DNA of 64,000 nucleotides from Chrysophaeum taylorii (GCA_029834535.1 JAQMWT010000074.1:1-64000), one strand, 5' to 3'. Counted from the first letter of the stretch, positions 47,301-58,335 are shown. A program made the numbers and translations. The notes: a model not told the origin generated them from the sequence alone.

Positions 47301-49690
47301 CTAGCTCTGCGCGCCGCCATGTGTACCAATTGAACCCTTATTAGAGGCTCTCGCCATGTCCGGAAGGAAGAAACCCATACTGCTCCTTGGTGAGCGGTCG
47401 ACACAGCTTTCCAACGTCGAGCACAGCACCCAGATCTGTGAAGCTGAGACTTCATCCTTCTTCTCAAGTTCAGGATAATGCTCTTTCCAGTTGAGCCATC
47501 TCGACAGCCTGATGATCCTTTGAGTGAAGGCCTGTTCAAACTCCTCCACATTAAAAAAATCGGGCATCTGGTTCTCGGGCATAGCAAAAGAAGGCACGTC
47601 GCCACTAATGTCGTCGTCCCAAGTGTCGTCGGGTGCGTCGAGTGCCGCCAAGAGACTGCGGGCAGGCGCAGGCTCGGAGGGCGGCACAGACTCGGAGGAA
47701 GTCTTTGCCTTTTCGTGGTGGAATGCAGTCCGTGCGTAAATCACATATTCTTCTTTGAGCAAGCAACTTCCTGGCCTGAGCTCTCTGATTAGACGGCAGG
47801 TGCCGGCAGTTAATAGTCCAAAAGTCAGAAGGAAGGCAATCAGTTCGCGATCGTTGAATTCGTAGTCGAAGTGACGCACGTAGTTGTTTTCATTATTCCC
47901 GCCCAAAAAAAGACGCTCACGTTCGAGTATAGCCCGCTCAAGACAGATTTTGCCGGTCTCGCTGAGGTCGTCAACATCGACAGTCTTACGTGGCATGGAT
48001 TTCGCAGTTATGTTCGGGAGATCAATGACTTCTAGCGTTCCAGCTCGCAGAGACTCGATCATGTTGTGCTTGATCAATGCGGCGCACGCCCCCATGTATA
48101 AGTGTTCATGTTGCACGAAAGCAACGGCCTCATCCGTTATAGCAAAAATCGCCTCGAATTCAGCCAACGCCACCCATTGCTCATCACTGATTGTCCAGGG
48201 GAGTCCAATGTTGGTAGCCGTGTACAGTTTGAGCACGTGGTGCATACGCAGCGAGGAACGAATAAGTTGGTATCGCGCCCGGAACCTCGTCTTATTGAGG
48301 TCGAGCTTGAGCTTCGGCGATTGATTTCCCCGGCAGTAATGGCAAAAGCGCATGCAGATCCTTCAAACGTGTGGTGCCGTAAGAAAAGTACTTGGCTCCA
48401 TCGTGGGCACTGTTCAGCAGCTCCTGGCCAGCTGGGAATGGATTGATCACCTGTTTGCCTCTGGATCGTGTCAAGTCGCCACATGCCGCTGCCGAGATTT
48501 TTGAGACATATCATGCATGTCACACGCTTCGACCTCAACAAAAAATTCTTCGGCGACGCCAATTACAGCCCGGTCTTGAACAATGGTTGCGCCCGCCAAA
48601 TCGATATCGATTCCCGCACGCTCCGCGACCACAGAACGGAGCAGAGAAGCCGTGCCGGCATCGGGGTTCCGTCGTCAGCTGGAACGAGGCCCACGCGGGA
48701 ACACCGTCTCGACGCCACTCCAATCGGGCCAGATGAAGGATAGGCCGACGGCCTGTCGCTTGAACTTATCCTAAAGGGTCCCGCCGTCATGCAGCACACA
48801 CCTGGGCGAATGGATTGCCGAAAGCCGCTTCATAAATAACACTCCATAGTAACGACGTGCTTCAAGATTCGAACAACAAAACAACGATATTCGGCGTCCA
48901 CCCATTCTTCAAACAGCGCCTTTCGAGTCATGAACGGGCGCTTGACTTTCCCGCCACCGCCGCGGTAATACGCCGCCTCAATTATTTGGTTGCGATGATC
49001 TTTGTCGTCAGTCAAAGGTGCGCTTGGAAAAAATCCGCTGCGACGCGTGCACGTAGTGCCGAGCCGAGAACGCCATCATCAGGGAAGAGTGCTTTGCCTG
49101 GCTGGGCATGGCCATGAAGTATCTCGTAATATCCGATTTACCCTTCGAGGTTGCCACAACGCCCACGGCCGTCATAAAAAAACGCCCTCCTTTTCTTGGT
49201 CTGTCTTCAGTTTCTTGGTGAGCTGTTGACCTCCCAGCTCGTCGAATCCTCCTCCGGATGCACAGCCTTGAAGTGGGCCGGCCCCAAGAGGGCATGGTCG
49301 TCTGTCTGTCTGCCACGTGCCTTTCTTGAAGTCTCTCGTCACCTTCAGGCGCTCCCAGCACCGGATACACACATGCGTCGTCGCCGCCTTCCCACTGGTC
49401 AACGCGGTGGTCAGGATGATGTTCCTTCGGTCGACGCACGCAGTCCCACCACCACACCTTGGAAAAAAAAACCTGGTTGTTGATCGTCCACTTTTGTTGC
49501 CGGGTGTGTTTGTTCCACGTCACAACATCGACGTCGCAGTGGGCTCGTTCTTGTAAACTTCCTCCTTCTGTTAACACCGCGTTTAAATTCCTCCTCATCA
49601 TCGACATTATCCTACACCTCCAGGTAGCGCGGCTCGACTTCGCCCGGGTCAGGGTCAGGCCGTCAGCCAAAGGGAATGAACGTGAAGTGA
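47301..49690 (-). pseudogene. hAT-like transposase, broken by frameshifts
   Basis: Read from 49690 leftward on the minus strand. After an unclear N-terminal part come GVVATSKGKSDITRYFMAMP (about 49185-49120), TRKALFEEWVDAEYRCFVVR (about 48930-48870), VEACDMHDMSQK (near 48510), INPFPAGQELLNSAHDGAKY (48450-48390) and then an intact 350-codon frame from 48353: LKLDLNKTRFRARYQLIRSS, WTISDEQWVALAEFEAIFAI and, near the end, WLNWKEHYPEL. The order CDMH, NPFP, DLNKTR, a long helical domain and a WxxHYPEL C-terminal block fits hAT-superfamily transposases (family knowledge). At least three frame changes make the whole gene non-functional. Gaagtgaac motifs occur on both sides (46800-46860 and 49680-49740). 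Confidence 0.6.
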
Positions 49691-49854
49691 ACATTGGACT
49701 TCGGACGAAATGTTTCGGTGAAGTGAAGTGAAGTGAACCAAATTCAGCGAACCTAGCGAAGTGAGCCCAGTGAATTAATTCCCAACGCTGAAATAATCCC
49801 CTGTGTCAGTCAGTCAGTCAGTCAGTGGAAGGTCCGGCAAAAAAGAAGGCAGTT

Positions 49855-51039
49855 ATGGCACCAAAACGCGGCGGCGTGATGACGATTGCGAGCGCGGTCG
49901 AGGCCATGGGGCCGGAACGGGTCTCGTTCGCCGCGCAGAGCTTCCTCGCCCGCTTCGACATCGACGTGAACCTGAACTTTCTTCAATGCGTCTGGGAGGT
50001 ATTGTGGTACACGCTCGCCGGGACAGTGTCCGGTTACGCCGTGTTCCACCGGAACGCGAGGTCTGTCGGCATGAGCGCCTCGACGAAGCGACGGGAGGTC
50101 GGATATCCCGAGATCGGGGGATTCGCAGCGGGCGTGACCGTTCTCGGTTCGGCTCTGAGCTTTCTCCTAGTTTTTCGGTTGTCGTGGGCGTTCTCGCGGT
50201 GGTGGGAGGCACGCGGCATGTGGGGCGAGATGCTGACGCACCTCCGCCGCATCTGCATGCTCCTCCTCTCGACGGGCTACGCGGGAGACTTCGTCTTGGA
50301 GGGCGTCGCTTGCGCCCAGATCTTCGTCTTCGCCGTCGTTGACGAACTTTCTCGCGGAGGCACGACCGTCGATGATCTCCGCGACAAGCTCTCGCCGGAA
50401 GTTTTGGAGGTCCTCGGCGACGACCGCCTCGAGATGTTTGTCGGGATGGGCACCGAGCGCGTCGCCGTCGCTCACTCGTGGATTTGCAAGTCGGTCAACG
50501 TCGCTTACGATTCGGGTCTTCTTCGCCCGGCCGAACACATCGAGGCCCACCGCCACATCGGCGACCTCCTCATGCCGTTCTACGGGATGCAGAAAGTCAA
50601 GACCACGCCGACGCCCGACGCGATCATAATCCTCGTGCGCATCCTCAAAATCTCGTACGTCATCTTGATCTACCCGCAGTTTATGGCCTACGCCTTCGTG
50701 ATGAAACTGTCGGACGACCAGGTCCAAATCAAGGCCCTCCGCCGCTCGGGCTTTTACACCTGCTTCTACGTCGTCCTCGTCGCTTTGGGGATAATCTACT
50801 TCTGCGTCCTCCACGTCATCGCCCGCCAGTTGGACGACCCCTTTGGGAATGACGAGACCGACTTCCCCCTCGACGACTGGGGGTTGGCCTTCGCGAAGGA
50901 AATCCAGCGCCACACCGAGACCGCCTTTGGTGGTGTGCCGCGCGACAGCTGCCGTCGCGAAGACGAAAGAGAGGAACCATCCATCGGATTCCTCGACCAC
51001 CAAACACTACCAGAGACCAATAGACTGGCTGGCCACTAA
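49855..51039 (+). CDS. Bestrophin-like anion channel
   Basis: 394 residues from the ATG at 49855; upstream in frame only a GTG is available, and a (CAGT)n tract precedes it. Residues 114-126 SRWWEARGMWGEM correspond to the bestrophin RFWEGR-type motif and 327-342 DDPFGNDETDFPLDDW to the conserved DPFG-D-x-D-PLD segment. Hydrophobic stretches at about 41-64, 91-112, 258-282 and 299-322 fit the membrane helices. Bestrophins form pentameric Cl-/HCO3- channels; algal members often act in plastid or thylakoid membranes (family knowledge), but no clear plastid targeting peptide is seen. Helitron repeat H5 starts within a few bases of the stop, so the last residues or the 3' UTR may be element-derived. 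Confidence 0.9.
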   Translation: MAPKRGGVMTIASAVEAMGPERVSFAAQSFLARFDIDVNLNFLQCVWEVLWYTLAGTVSGYAVFHRNARSVGMSASTKRREVGYPEIGGFAAGVTVLGSALSFLLVFRLSWAFSRWWEARGMWGEMLTHLRRICMLLLSTGYAGDFVLEGVACAQIFVFAVVDELSRGGTTVDDLRDKLSPEVLEVLGDDRLEMFVGMGTERVAVAHSWICKSVNVAYDSGLLRPAEHIEAHRHIGDLLMPFYGMQKVKTTPTPDAIIILVRILKISYVILIYPQFMAYAFVMKLSDDQVQIKALRRSGFYTCFYVVLVALGIIYFCVLHVIARQLDDPFGNDETDFPLDDWGLAFAKEIQRHTETAFGGVPRDSCRREDEREEPSIGFLDHQTLPETNRLAGH

Positions 51040-52030
51040 GAGTTCACCTAGTCCCACCAATCTCTAAGTTTCATGTAAGTTCACCTGGTCGGTCCCGTCC
51101 CACTAAGTTTTTTTCATGTAAGTTCGTCGTTCACCTGGTCACTAAGTTCGCCTAGCTGCTCACACCCACTCCTTTGAGCTCACAGGTCGCTCTCGCCTCC
51201 GCCAATCTAAGCTGCTTTGATCCGCACGCGCCGCCACCCTTTGAGTTTACTCTAAAACCCCTTTACTCTAAAAACCTCACTATGTTCACCTGCAGGGTCT
51301 GGCAGTAAGTTCACCTCTGGTCACTCAGCTCACCTAATAATCTCTAACCCCAGTAAGTTCACCTGGTCCCAGTTATAGTTCACCTATAGTGCGCGTGTAG
51401 ACGCCGGGAGGGGGCTTATCGGTATTGCGCAGCACGCGTGGGGTAGGGTGGAGTCGTCGACCCAGAAGAGGATATCCTCGGGGTTGCCGATCGACAGAGA
51501 GCCACGTAGAGCACCTGGACGTAGCAGAAGACGGGCTTGTGGGCAAGAGGACGCGGACCTCGCGGGGCGTCTGGCCCTGGCTCTTGGTGATCGTTTGGCG
51601 TCGGTGAGGCTTGAGGGATACAGGTTGGAGGAGCCTCGGTGACAACGACACTATCGATGATGTATCTGGTACCGTTGCAGTGGCCGTGCGACGGGTCGAG
51701 GTTGCGAAGACTTTATTAAGCTCGCGATCAAAGTCAGCATGCCGTTGGTTGTCAGGGAGTTCAAAAAAAACTCGACTACTGTAAAGAGCGCGGCGTCGTC
51801 TTCCGACCCAACCTAGTCGGCCGAAAAGAACTCCGACGCCTCGTCTCCGGGAAAAAAAGGCCGCGGTCATTCATGCGCGCGTTGTCAGCATCGACAACAT
51901 CGTTTCGACAGGGCGTGAGAATGGCGCGCTGGCTAAAAGAGCCGCCGCGGGTCGTGGAAACAGTCTGCGAGGTCGCCGTAGACGGCTTGGAGGATCAATG
52001 CCTGGCTCGAGGGCCTACCTGATCCTTACC
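51040..52030 (-). mobile_element. Helitron-derived repeat H5 with PIF1-like helicase remnant
   Basis: Minus-strand copy of the H1 unit. Tail motifs occupy 51040-51385 and the helicase remnant runs from about 52000 down to 51387. A 165-codon frame from 51870 includes ITKSQGQTPREVRVLL and ends VYTRTIGEL, with more small insertions than the other copies (for example extra cac at 51511). Beyond 52030 a LINE-like fragment follows, and the shared 5' terminus is found at 52782. Pseudogenic. Confidence 0.85.
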
Positions 52031-52064
52031 CTGAATCGAGGGACAAACCCTCGCTTGGGGTTCG

Positions 52065-52728
52065 TTGTACACCGCCCACGCCCTCCATCCCTCCCACCCG
52101 TCGCCTGTCGATCGGCGCGCAGCGCAAGTCCACTCCGAATACCTCGCTCACGCCCGCGGCATCGACGCCATCATCCCCCAGCCGGGTACAGCACCACCGC
52201 CTGGCTTCTTGGGCCCTGTCGAACAGCGGCTACGTAGCTACGGCACCGTCGCCGGCCTCGTCTTTGGTGCCTTCGGTGAGGCCAGCGCGGCGTGCCACGC
52301 TCTCGCCCAAACATGCGCAGAGCGCATCGCTGCGCGAACCTGGGTGGCAAGCGGCTGCGCCAACTTCACAGAGGCAAAGGCGGCCCAAACTCGCCGCATC
52401 TACCGTGAGTGGGGATCGCCAACTCATTAGGCCGGGCTCGCTGTGCCCTCACCGCCCTCACCCATGTCGCCGCCTCGGGGAACCCCACCCAGGCCGCCCG
52501 ATCCCAGCAGGACGTCACCCTTCGTCGCACATACGTCCGGCGGCAGCATGCGTACGACCTACGGGCGGTGCCCGTCCTCTCTTCGCCTGCCCCACGCCTC
52601 GGCGATGACCCCGACTAGGTCCCGCGTACTTATCTCAACCCGTCAGGCACATCCCTCATACCCCACAAACCCACCCCACATCCTTCATGCTCCCTACACA
52701 CACCCCCCTCTTAGCAGTCGACATTTAA

Positions 52729-52761
<33 letters not shown>

Positions 52762-52765
52762 TCTG
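52065..52765 (+). pseudogene. LINE-like polyprotein C-terminus with 3' UTR and simple-repeat tail
   Basis: The frame at 52065-52430 contains EYLAHARGIDAIIPQPG, GTVAGLVFGAFGEASAAC and ANFTEAKAAQTRRIYREWG. After a frame change CALTALTHVAASGNPTQAAR, then QQDVTLRRTYVRRQHAYDLR, ends at a stop near 52617. The 3' UTR (catccttcatgctcc, C-run, ctcttagcagtcgacattta) passes into a GACA/CAGA tail at 52728-52758. This copy links the dispersed 3'-end modules to coding sequence, which supports a retroelement with a simple-repeat tail. Related coding fragment: 23636-24103. Confidence 0.65.
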
Positions 52766-52784
52766 CCGATTAGTAGTAAGGAAG

Positions 52785-54480
52785 AGGGGGGTGTGTGTGG
52801 GGCGCATGAAGGATGTGGGTGGGTTATAGATAGGTCTTCCTTCTTCTTCTGAAACTACTAGGCCCTAAATGTGAAGTTCTGACTCGCTCATACGTTGTTC
52901 CAAGTTGTTGGCGCGACGTGGTCCATCTGTGAGAGTGGGATGAGCGTTTTGGTCGGGAGATCGATAGTCCTCGAGGCTCGTGAGCTTGGCGATAGGTATT
53001 CATCGCCGTCGCTTTCATCGCCTGGTCGACGACGACACCACGGATATGGCGATCGAGTCTGCCGATCAACTTGTCGGATCCGAAGATGTTAGTACGTTGG
53101 GCGTCGTGGTTGATGATGAGGTAGAGAAGCTCGACGCCGCGGTCGATGATCTCCATGCAAGCATGCTGCATGTTGATGCTCTCGACCGTGGAAGTGGAGT
53201 GCGTCTTCGCGCGCTGAGATTGTCGACCTCGTGGATGAACTGGAGGAGCTCACCACCCGAATAGCCCAGCGTGAGCTCTAGCGCATCGCCACACGCTGGA
53301 ACTCCGCCAGGACCTCGCGCGCGGTGGCCGGGTCCTTCTTGAGGCTGGGAGTGTAGTAGGCTGCGCGCATGGCTCGTCGTTCTCGACGAAGTCGCTAAGG
53401 AAAAGGATGGGGCGCTTATCGAGGTTTGCCTGAAAGACCGGGAGGTAGGCCAGCCAGCCAAATAGCAAGTCGTTCCATGTGGAGCACGGGGGTCGTCGTC
53501 TAGGGTAGGCCGCCCCTAGCTTGCTACAGATTGCAGCTTGGTCTTAACATCCTCTTTTCGTGCTCGATTAGCCTCCGCCCCAAGCACTGGTCTGGCCTAT
53601 ATAGTCAGCTACTTAGCTCTCGTACTCGAGGTGCCTGACACACGCTCTCTGCCTTGCGATATCTGTTGAGTGATCCTCAGCTTGCTTCGAGTATGGGCTA
53701 TGCCATAGTGGCCTCGGCAAGTTGCCGGTACGGTGTTGGCGACGTACTTGTCGGACTTTGGCGTTGCCTTGCTCGGCGTCGAACGAGCCTGCCTCTCGTT
53801 GGTGCTCAGCAGCGGGTCTCGATGGAGGCCGGGGAATGGAGCCTCCACAGTGCGCGGTTTGGGCTCGATGCTGGCGCGAGTTGTTCGAAGTCGATAGAGC
53901 GCTTTAGCTAAAGCGTCGTACGAAGCCAACGTAGATTTCCCATCACCCTTTTCGGTGTCTAAAGTAATGCCGTCGGTGCCGCAAAATTTTGATCCGCAGT
54001 TGCTGCCAGAAGTGCCATAAGGACGCGGCCACGGCACGGTCCGATTCGCACCGTCTGCCCGCCGGACTTTGCGTCCGGCGGGCGTGCCGAAGTTGGTGTT
54101 CGATTTAGGACACTTTGGAACGGGAGTTCAGAAGGGCGCGGAGGTAAAAGCGGGCGCATACGGACGTATGCAGGTTGGTTTTCTTGATCGTGGTGGCGCT
54201 GGCGACATGGCCAGGGCTGGGGAACGGGGTGAGATCCTCGGGGTTTTTGGCCGTCCTTGCTACGGAAGAGGTTCGTGTCGAGCTCGGCGTAGATACGGGG
54301 GGAGCTGACTCAGAATAGGGTCTAGTTTCAGACCTAGGGTCGCACTGCCACTGACGAGGGCTAATTAATAAAAGGCTCTTAATAGCGCGACCGCGAGTAG
54401 CGGCCTGAACGTCGAGCCTTTGGTGCGCACGTCGTCGAGCCTTAGGTGGCCGTCTTTTTAAAAAAGTACTACAAGATTAT
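52785..54480. other. Intergenic with coding-like relic and a GC hairpin
   Basis: 52785-52825 is a LINE 3'-end module in reverse orientation. Minus-strand frames 53461-53250 and 53171-52824 have protein-like pieces (LTLGYSGGELLQFIHEVDNL, HACMEIIDRGVELLYLIINH) in different frames; the family is unknown. At 54057-54083 an 11-bp perfect inverted repeat (gcccgccggac) encloses the loop tttgc. No intact gene. Confidence 0.4.
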
Positions 54481-54577
54481 TAATTTATTTGTGGACGACG
54501 AAGAAGACCACCACCACTCAGTCCATCCATCCCACTCGGCGTAGCGACTACGTGTCTTCTTCTACTCCAAAGCATCC

Positions 54578-57500
54578 TCAAGAAGAAGAAGAAGAAGAAG
54601 AAGTGATGAGAGGGTCGTAGCGACGAGAAGACGGCTCCCTCGATGAGGAGGAGGCAGCAGCAGCAGAAGAAGAAGAAGAAAAGCAGATGACGGCGTTGAT
54701 GAGGAACTGGACTGGTAGGGAACCTAGACCGAACAAAATGCAGAGACCCCATTGGTGGGGCTCGAGTGGTCTGACCTTGAAGAAGAGACCCGTGTACTGG
54801 ACGAGGACGTACTGGAGGACAAAGGTGGAGCCGACGACGGCGATGAATAGGGGATTTTTGTTTATACCAGAGAAGACGATCCACTCGTCCAACGACGACC
54901 TCAGGCGCGGTACCGTTTGGAGTTTGCGCGAGTTAAACTCGTTGAAGAGCTGCATGAGGACGAAGGTGTTGAAGACGATGGTGAAGTGGACGGTGCCCTT
55001 TTCGATGAGTTCCTCCTGATCGCGGAGCGCGCCGCCGTCGAGGCCGTAGATGATCCTGACGAACGTGTTGTCCGCGTCGTTCGAGTCGTTCAGATGGCGT
55101 ACGCCGAAGGTCTGGAGGACAAAGGGTTTTGAAAATAATAAAACGCAAACCACCGCCAGCTGGTAGGTGGCTTGTCCCAGCATGTTGTGCCACATGATCC
55201 GCGTGATCATGGGTCTTTTTTTGCCGTAGGGCTGGCGCGCGAGAAGCGCGTCGGTTGGCGGTTCGGAGGCTAAAGCCACCGACGCAAGACTGTCCATAAT
55301 AACGTTCACCCACAACATCTGCACCGCGCCGAGGGGCGACGTGTTGTACAGAGCCGACCCCAAACAAGCGACGAAGATGGCGGCGATGTTCACGGTGAGC
55401 TGAAATTGGCAGAACTTGGATATAGAATCGAAGACGTTTCTCCCCCATTTGACCGCCGCGACGGTCGAGGCGAAGTTGTCGTCCAAAAGAATAATATCGC
55501 ACGCTTGCTTTGCGACGTCTGTTCCCACGATACCCATCGCGAACCCAACGTTCGCCGCTTTGAGGGCTGGCGCGTCGTTCGTGCCGTCTCCCGTGACCGC
55601 CACGACCTGGTGGTCGGGGAAAATTTTGATGCCGTCGACGGCTTCGAGGTCAGCGCAGTACTGTTTGTTCTCGAAGACCCGCGACCGACGCATTCCTTTC
55701 ACGAGCGCGAGTTTGTCTTCGGGCTGACATCTCGCCAGCACTCGGAGTCTGGGCCATACGGCGTCGAACGCCTCCTGATCGATGATCTTGCCGTCTTCCG
55801 TTTTTTTGAACGGATAAGCCAACATCTCGCCAACCTTGGATCCGTCGAAGTGCCGGCGCATGATCTTCGGTTTCTCCTCGTCAAGGACGTGGACTTTCTC
55901 GTCAAATTCCGCGCCCGTCATCGCAAAGTTCGGCTTTCCGACATCCGAGGGTCGCAGAATCCCGCATTGCAAAGATATCGCGATCGCCGTGGCGAGGGCG
56001 TCGCCCGTGCACATGCGAACGTCGACCCCCGCGGCGTTGCATTGCTGAATCGCCTTGGTCACCGTAGGTCGCAGCGGATCTTCTATGCCGACGACCGCGA
56101 TGAGAGTCAAATCCGATTCTTCGAAATTATCTTCGGTCTCATCATCATCAAAGTCGCGGTACGCGAGAGCTAGAGTTCTCATCGCCGATTTCTGGAATTC
56201 TGCAATCGCCGATTCGCACGAAATTTGATCCTTATCGGTTAAAACGTGGCTCGGCGCGCCCTTGCAATAGAGCCGGTACCGTTGTTGTTCCCCCTTCCGC
56301 CGCACGACCCAGGACATTTTCTTGCGTTCGGACGAAAAAGGAAACGTCTTCACGCCCCAATCTAGACTCCCCACTTTATGCTCGGCTCTCGTTTTCTCGA
56401 CGTCCGCGCCCAACTGCGTCGCCATCTTCAACAGAGCGCACTCGGTCGCGTTGCCCTGGTACTTCCAGGTGGTTCCATCAAAGCTTACTTTCGATTGCGG
56501 CGACGAGTTCAGGACGGCACACTCCACCAGCAGCTCGCGATTTTTTGCGACTCGATGATCGTCGTCCGACGGCTCGAAAATTTCGTCGCCGGTGCAGATC
56601 CGGACGACCGTCATTTTGTTTTGGGTGAGGGTCCCCGTCTTGTCGCTGCAGATGGTGGTCGCGGACCCCATCGTCTCGCAGGCGTCCATATGCTTCACGC
56701 GGTTGTTGTCCTTCATGAGTTTTCCCATCGTAATGGCCAACGAAAGCGCGACGGCGAGCGGCAGCCCTTCCGGCACCGCGACGACCAAAATAGTCACCGA
56801 AACTAAAACAGAATTCATGATACGACCGAATATCCGCACGGCGGGCCTCCCCTCGACATTCTTTTTGGGTTGCGAGAAAAACACGGCCACCATTATAAAA
56901 AACGCGAGCACCGACACCTTCAAACCGGCCTTCCCGATGTCCATCGCGAGCTTGTCGAGCTTGGCGGTCAAGTTGTTGTTGTTGTTGTTGTTGTTGCTCG
57001 TCGTCGTAGAATCAGCAGCAGCAGCAGCAGCAGCATCATCATCGTGCTGGTTGACGACGGCGGTCAAGATCCGCCCTTGCACAGAATTGGCACCGACTGC
57101 CACGGCTAGGAGCTTGCCCTCGCCCGTCATGACGCTCGTCCCCGACAAAACAAAACAATCTCTAGAATCGTCGGCGAACTTGGACACCAACACAGGCTCC
57201 CCCGTCAAAGCGGACTCGTCCATCTTGATGTCCGCCGCCTCCAACAATATCCCGTCGGCGGCGACGATATCGCCCACCCGAACTCTCACGACGTCGCCAA
57301 CGACGATTTCTTTCGGGGAGATCGATTTCGACTCCCCGCCATCCCGTATCACCGTAAAATGCTGGTCGCTCTCCAATTCCAGCTGCTGGCGACGAAACTC
57401 TTTCGCTTTCGTATACTCTATTGTCGCCTGGAGATTCAGGACGACAAACACGGTCAAAAATATGGCCAAGCCCTCGATCGAAGCCTCGAGCCGATGGCTC

Positions 57501-57811
57501 GCGTCCTCCGCGGCCACAAGCACCAACGACACGGCCGCACAAAATATCAACGCCCGAATCGTGTTGTCCTCGCACCCCTCCCACATCAAAGCACAATATC
57601 CTTTCAGCTCTGGAAGCTCGATGTAGTTGACGCCATACCTCCTCTTCCGTTCCTCGACTTCTGACGTCATAATTCCGTTGCGCGACGACGACCCGACCGC
57701 CGACGTCAGCCCCTCCACCCCCCCGAAGCTCCTCACGTACCCCTGCTGCTTGTCCTTCACCATATCCGACAGGCCCTCCACCGACAGCACGTACCCGTCG
57801 TCCGACCTCAT
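54578..57811 (-). CDS. Plasma-membrane-type Ca2+-transporting P-type ATPase (P2B)
   Basis: 1077 residues, single exon, ATG at 57811. All P-type landmarks are present: TGEP in the actuator domain (203-206), PEGLP in M4 (347-351), the phosphorylation site DKTGTLT at 390-396, KGAP nucleotide-binding segment (517-520) and TGDGTNDAPAL hinge (740-750). N-terminal helix pair near 85-130 and six C-terminal helices after about 790 give the ten-helix layout. PMCA/ACA-type pumps export cytosolic Ca2+ using ATP (family knowledge). The usual long calmodulin-binding autoinhibitory tail is not evident; the C-terminus is a Ser/Ala-rich tail of about 35 residues ending in Ser7 coded by a TTC microsatellite. 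The loop before M3 holds Asp3-Ala7 (257-266) and Asn8 (273-280), also microsatellite-coded. It seems intact. Confidence 0.97.
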   Translation of the reverse strand: MRSDDGYVLSVEGLSDMVKDKQQGYVRSFGGVEGLTSAVGSSSRNGIMTSEVEERKRRYGVNYIELPELKGYCALMWEGCEDNTIRALIFCAAVSLVLVAAEDASHRLEASIEGLAIFLTVFVVLNLQATIEYTKAKEFRRQQLELESDQHFTVIRDGGESKSISPKEIVVGDVVRVRVGDIVAADGILLEAADIKMDESALTGEPVLVSKFADDSRDCFVLSGTSVMTGEGKLLAVAVGANSVQGRILTAVVNQHDDDAAAAAAADSTTTSNNNNNNNNLTAKLDKLAMDIGKAGLKVSVLAFFIMVAVFFSQPKKNVEGRPAVRIFGRIMNSVLVSVTILVVAVPEGLPLAVALSLAITMGKLMKDNNRVKHMDACETMGSATTICSDKTGTLTQNKMTVVRICTGDEIFEPSDDDHRVAKNRELLVECAVLNSSPQSKVSFDGTTWKYQGNATECALLKMATQLGADVEKTRAEHKVGSLDWGVKTFPFSSERKKMSWVVRRKGEQQRYRLYCKGAPSHVLTDKDQISCESAIAEFQKSAMRTLALAYRDFDDDETEDNFEESDLTLIAVVGIEDPLRPTVTKAIQQCNAAGVDVRMCTGDALATAIAISLQCGILRPSDVGKPNFAMTGAEFDEKVHVLDEEKPKIMRRHFDGSKVGEMLAYPFKKTEDGKIIDQEAFDAVWPRLRVLARCQPEDKLALVKGMRRSRVFENKQYCADLEAVDGIKIFPDHQVVAVTGDGTNDAPALKAANVGFAMGIVGTDVAKQACDIILLDDNFASTVAAVKWGRNVFDSISKFCQFQLTVNIAAIFVACLGSALYNTSPLGAVQMLWVNVIMDSLASVALASEPPTDALLARQPYGKKRPMITRIMWHNMLGQATYQLAVVCVLLFSKPFVLQTFGVRHLNDSNDADNTFVRIIYGLDGGALRDQEELIEKGTVHFTIVFNTFVLMQLFNEFNSRKLQTVPRLRSSLDEWIVFSGINKNPLFIAVVGSTFVLQYVLVQYTGLFFKVRPLEPHQWGLCILFGLGSLPVQFLINAVICFSSSSSAAAASSSSREPSSRRYDPLITSSSSSSS

Positions 57812-58335
57812 CGCGTGCTGCGTTGTATGTTTCTTTCAGTAGCAGGAAATACTCAAGTATCTTTAGTACTCGAAGATTCACCAAACGCATCTTTATTGAT
57901 TGATGCCTTGGTACCCTTGCACCACCACCTACGAGCGCCTGCCCCTCGCCTAGAGGACGACCTTCGACCGCGCTGCGTCACTCGGGACCTGCGTACGTGC
58001 CTCGGAAGCTGCTGCGTTTAAGTGCCGCCTCGCATCGACCACCACCACCGTCGAGAAATCGGTCCTCCTCCTCCCGAAGGCGGCCGGCCCGCTCGTCGTC
58101 GACGACAGGGTCGACTTTCATTGCTGTCCAGGGCTTTAGCCGTTCGCCCAGCGATCAGAAGAGTGCTCCAATCGCCGCAGCCTCGAACCTCTGCCGCCTC
58201 CATCACGCTCCTTAAAAAAAACGTCGTCGCTGAGCGCGGCGAGGCGTCATCGATCAACTCGATCTAGTCGACGAACGACATCGTCGGCGACGCGTCGCTG
58301 GCGCTCGGCCGAAAAAAACGCTCGAAGATGTGGTC
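57812..58335. other. Upstream region of the Ca2+-ATPase gene
   Basis: No gene is supported. It should contain the promoter of the minus-strand ATPase gene, but I see no convincing core element. Short plus-strand frames (57815-58021, 57997-58215) have no motif. Confidence 0.4.
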
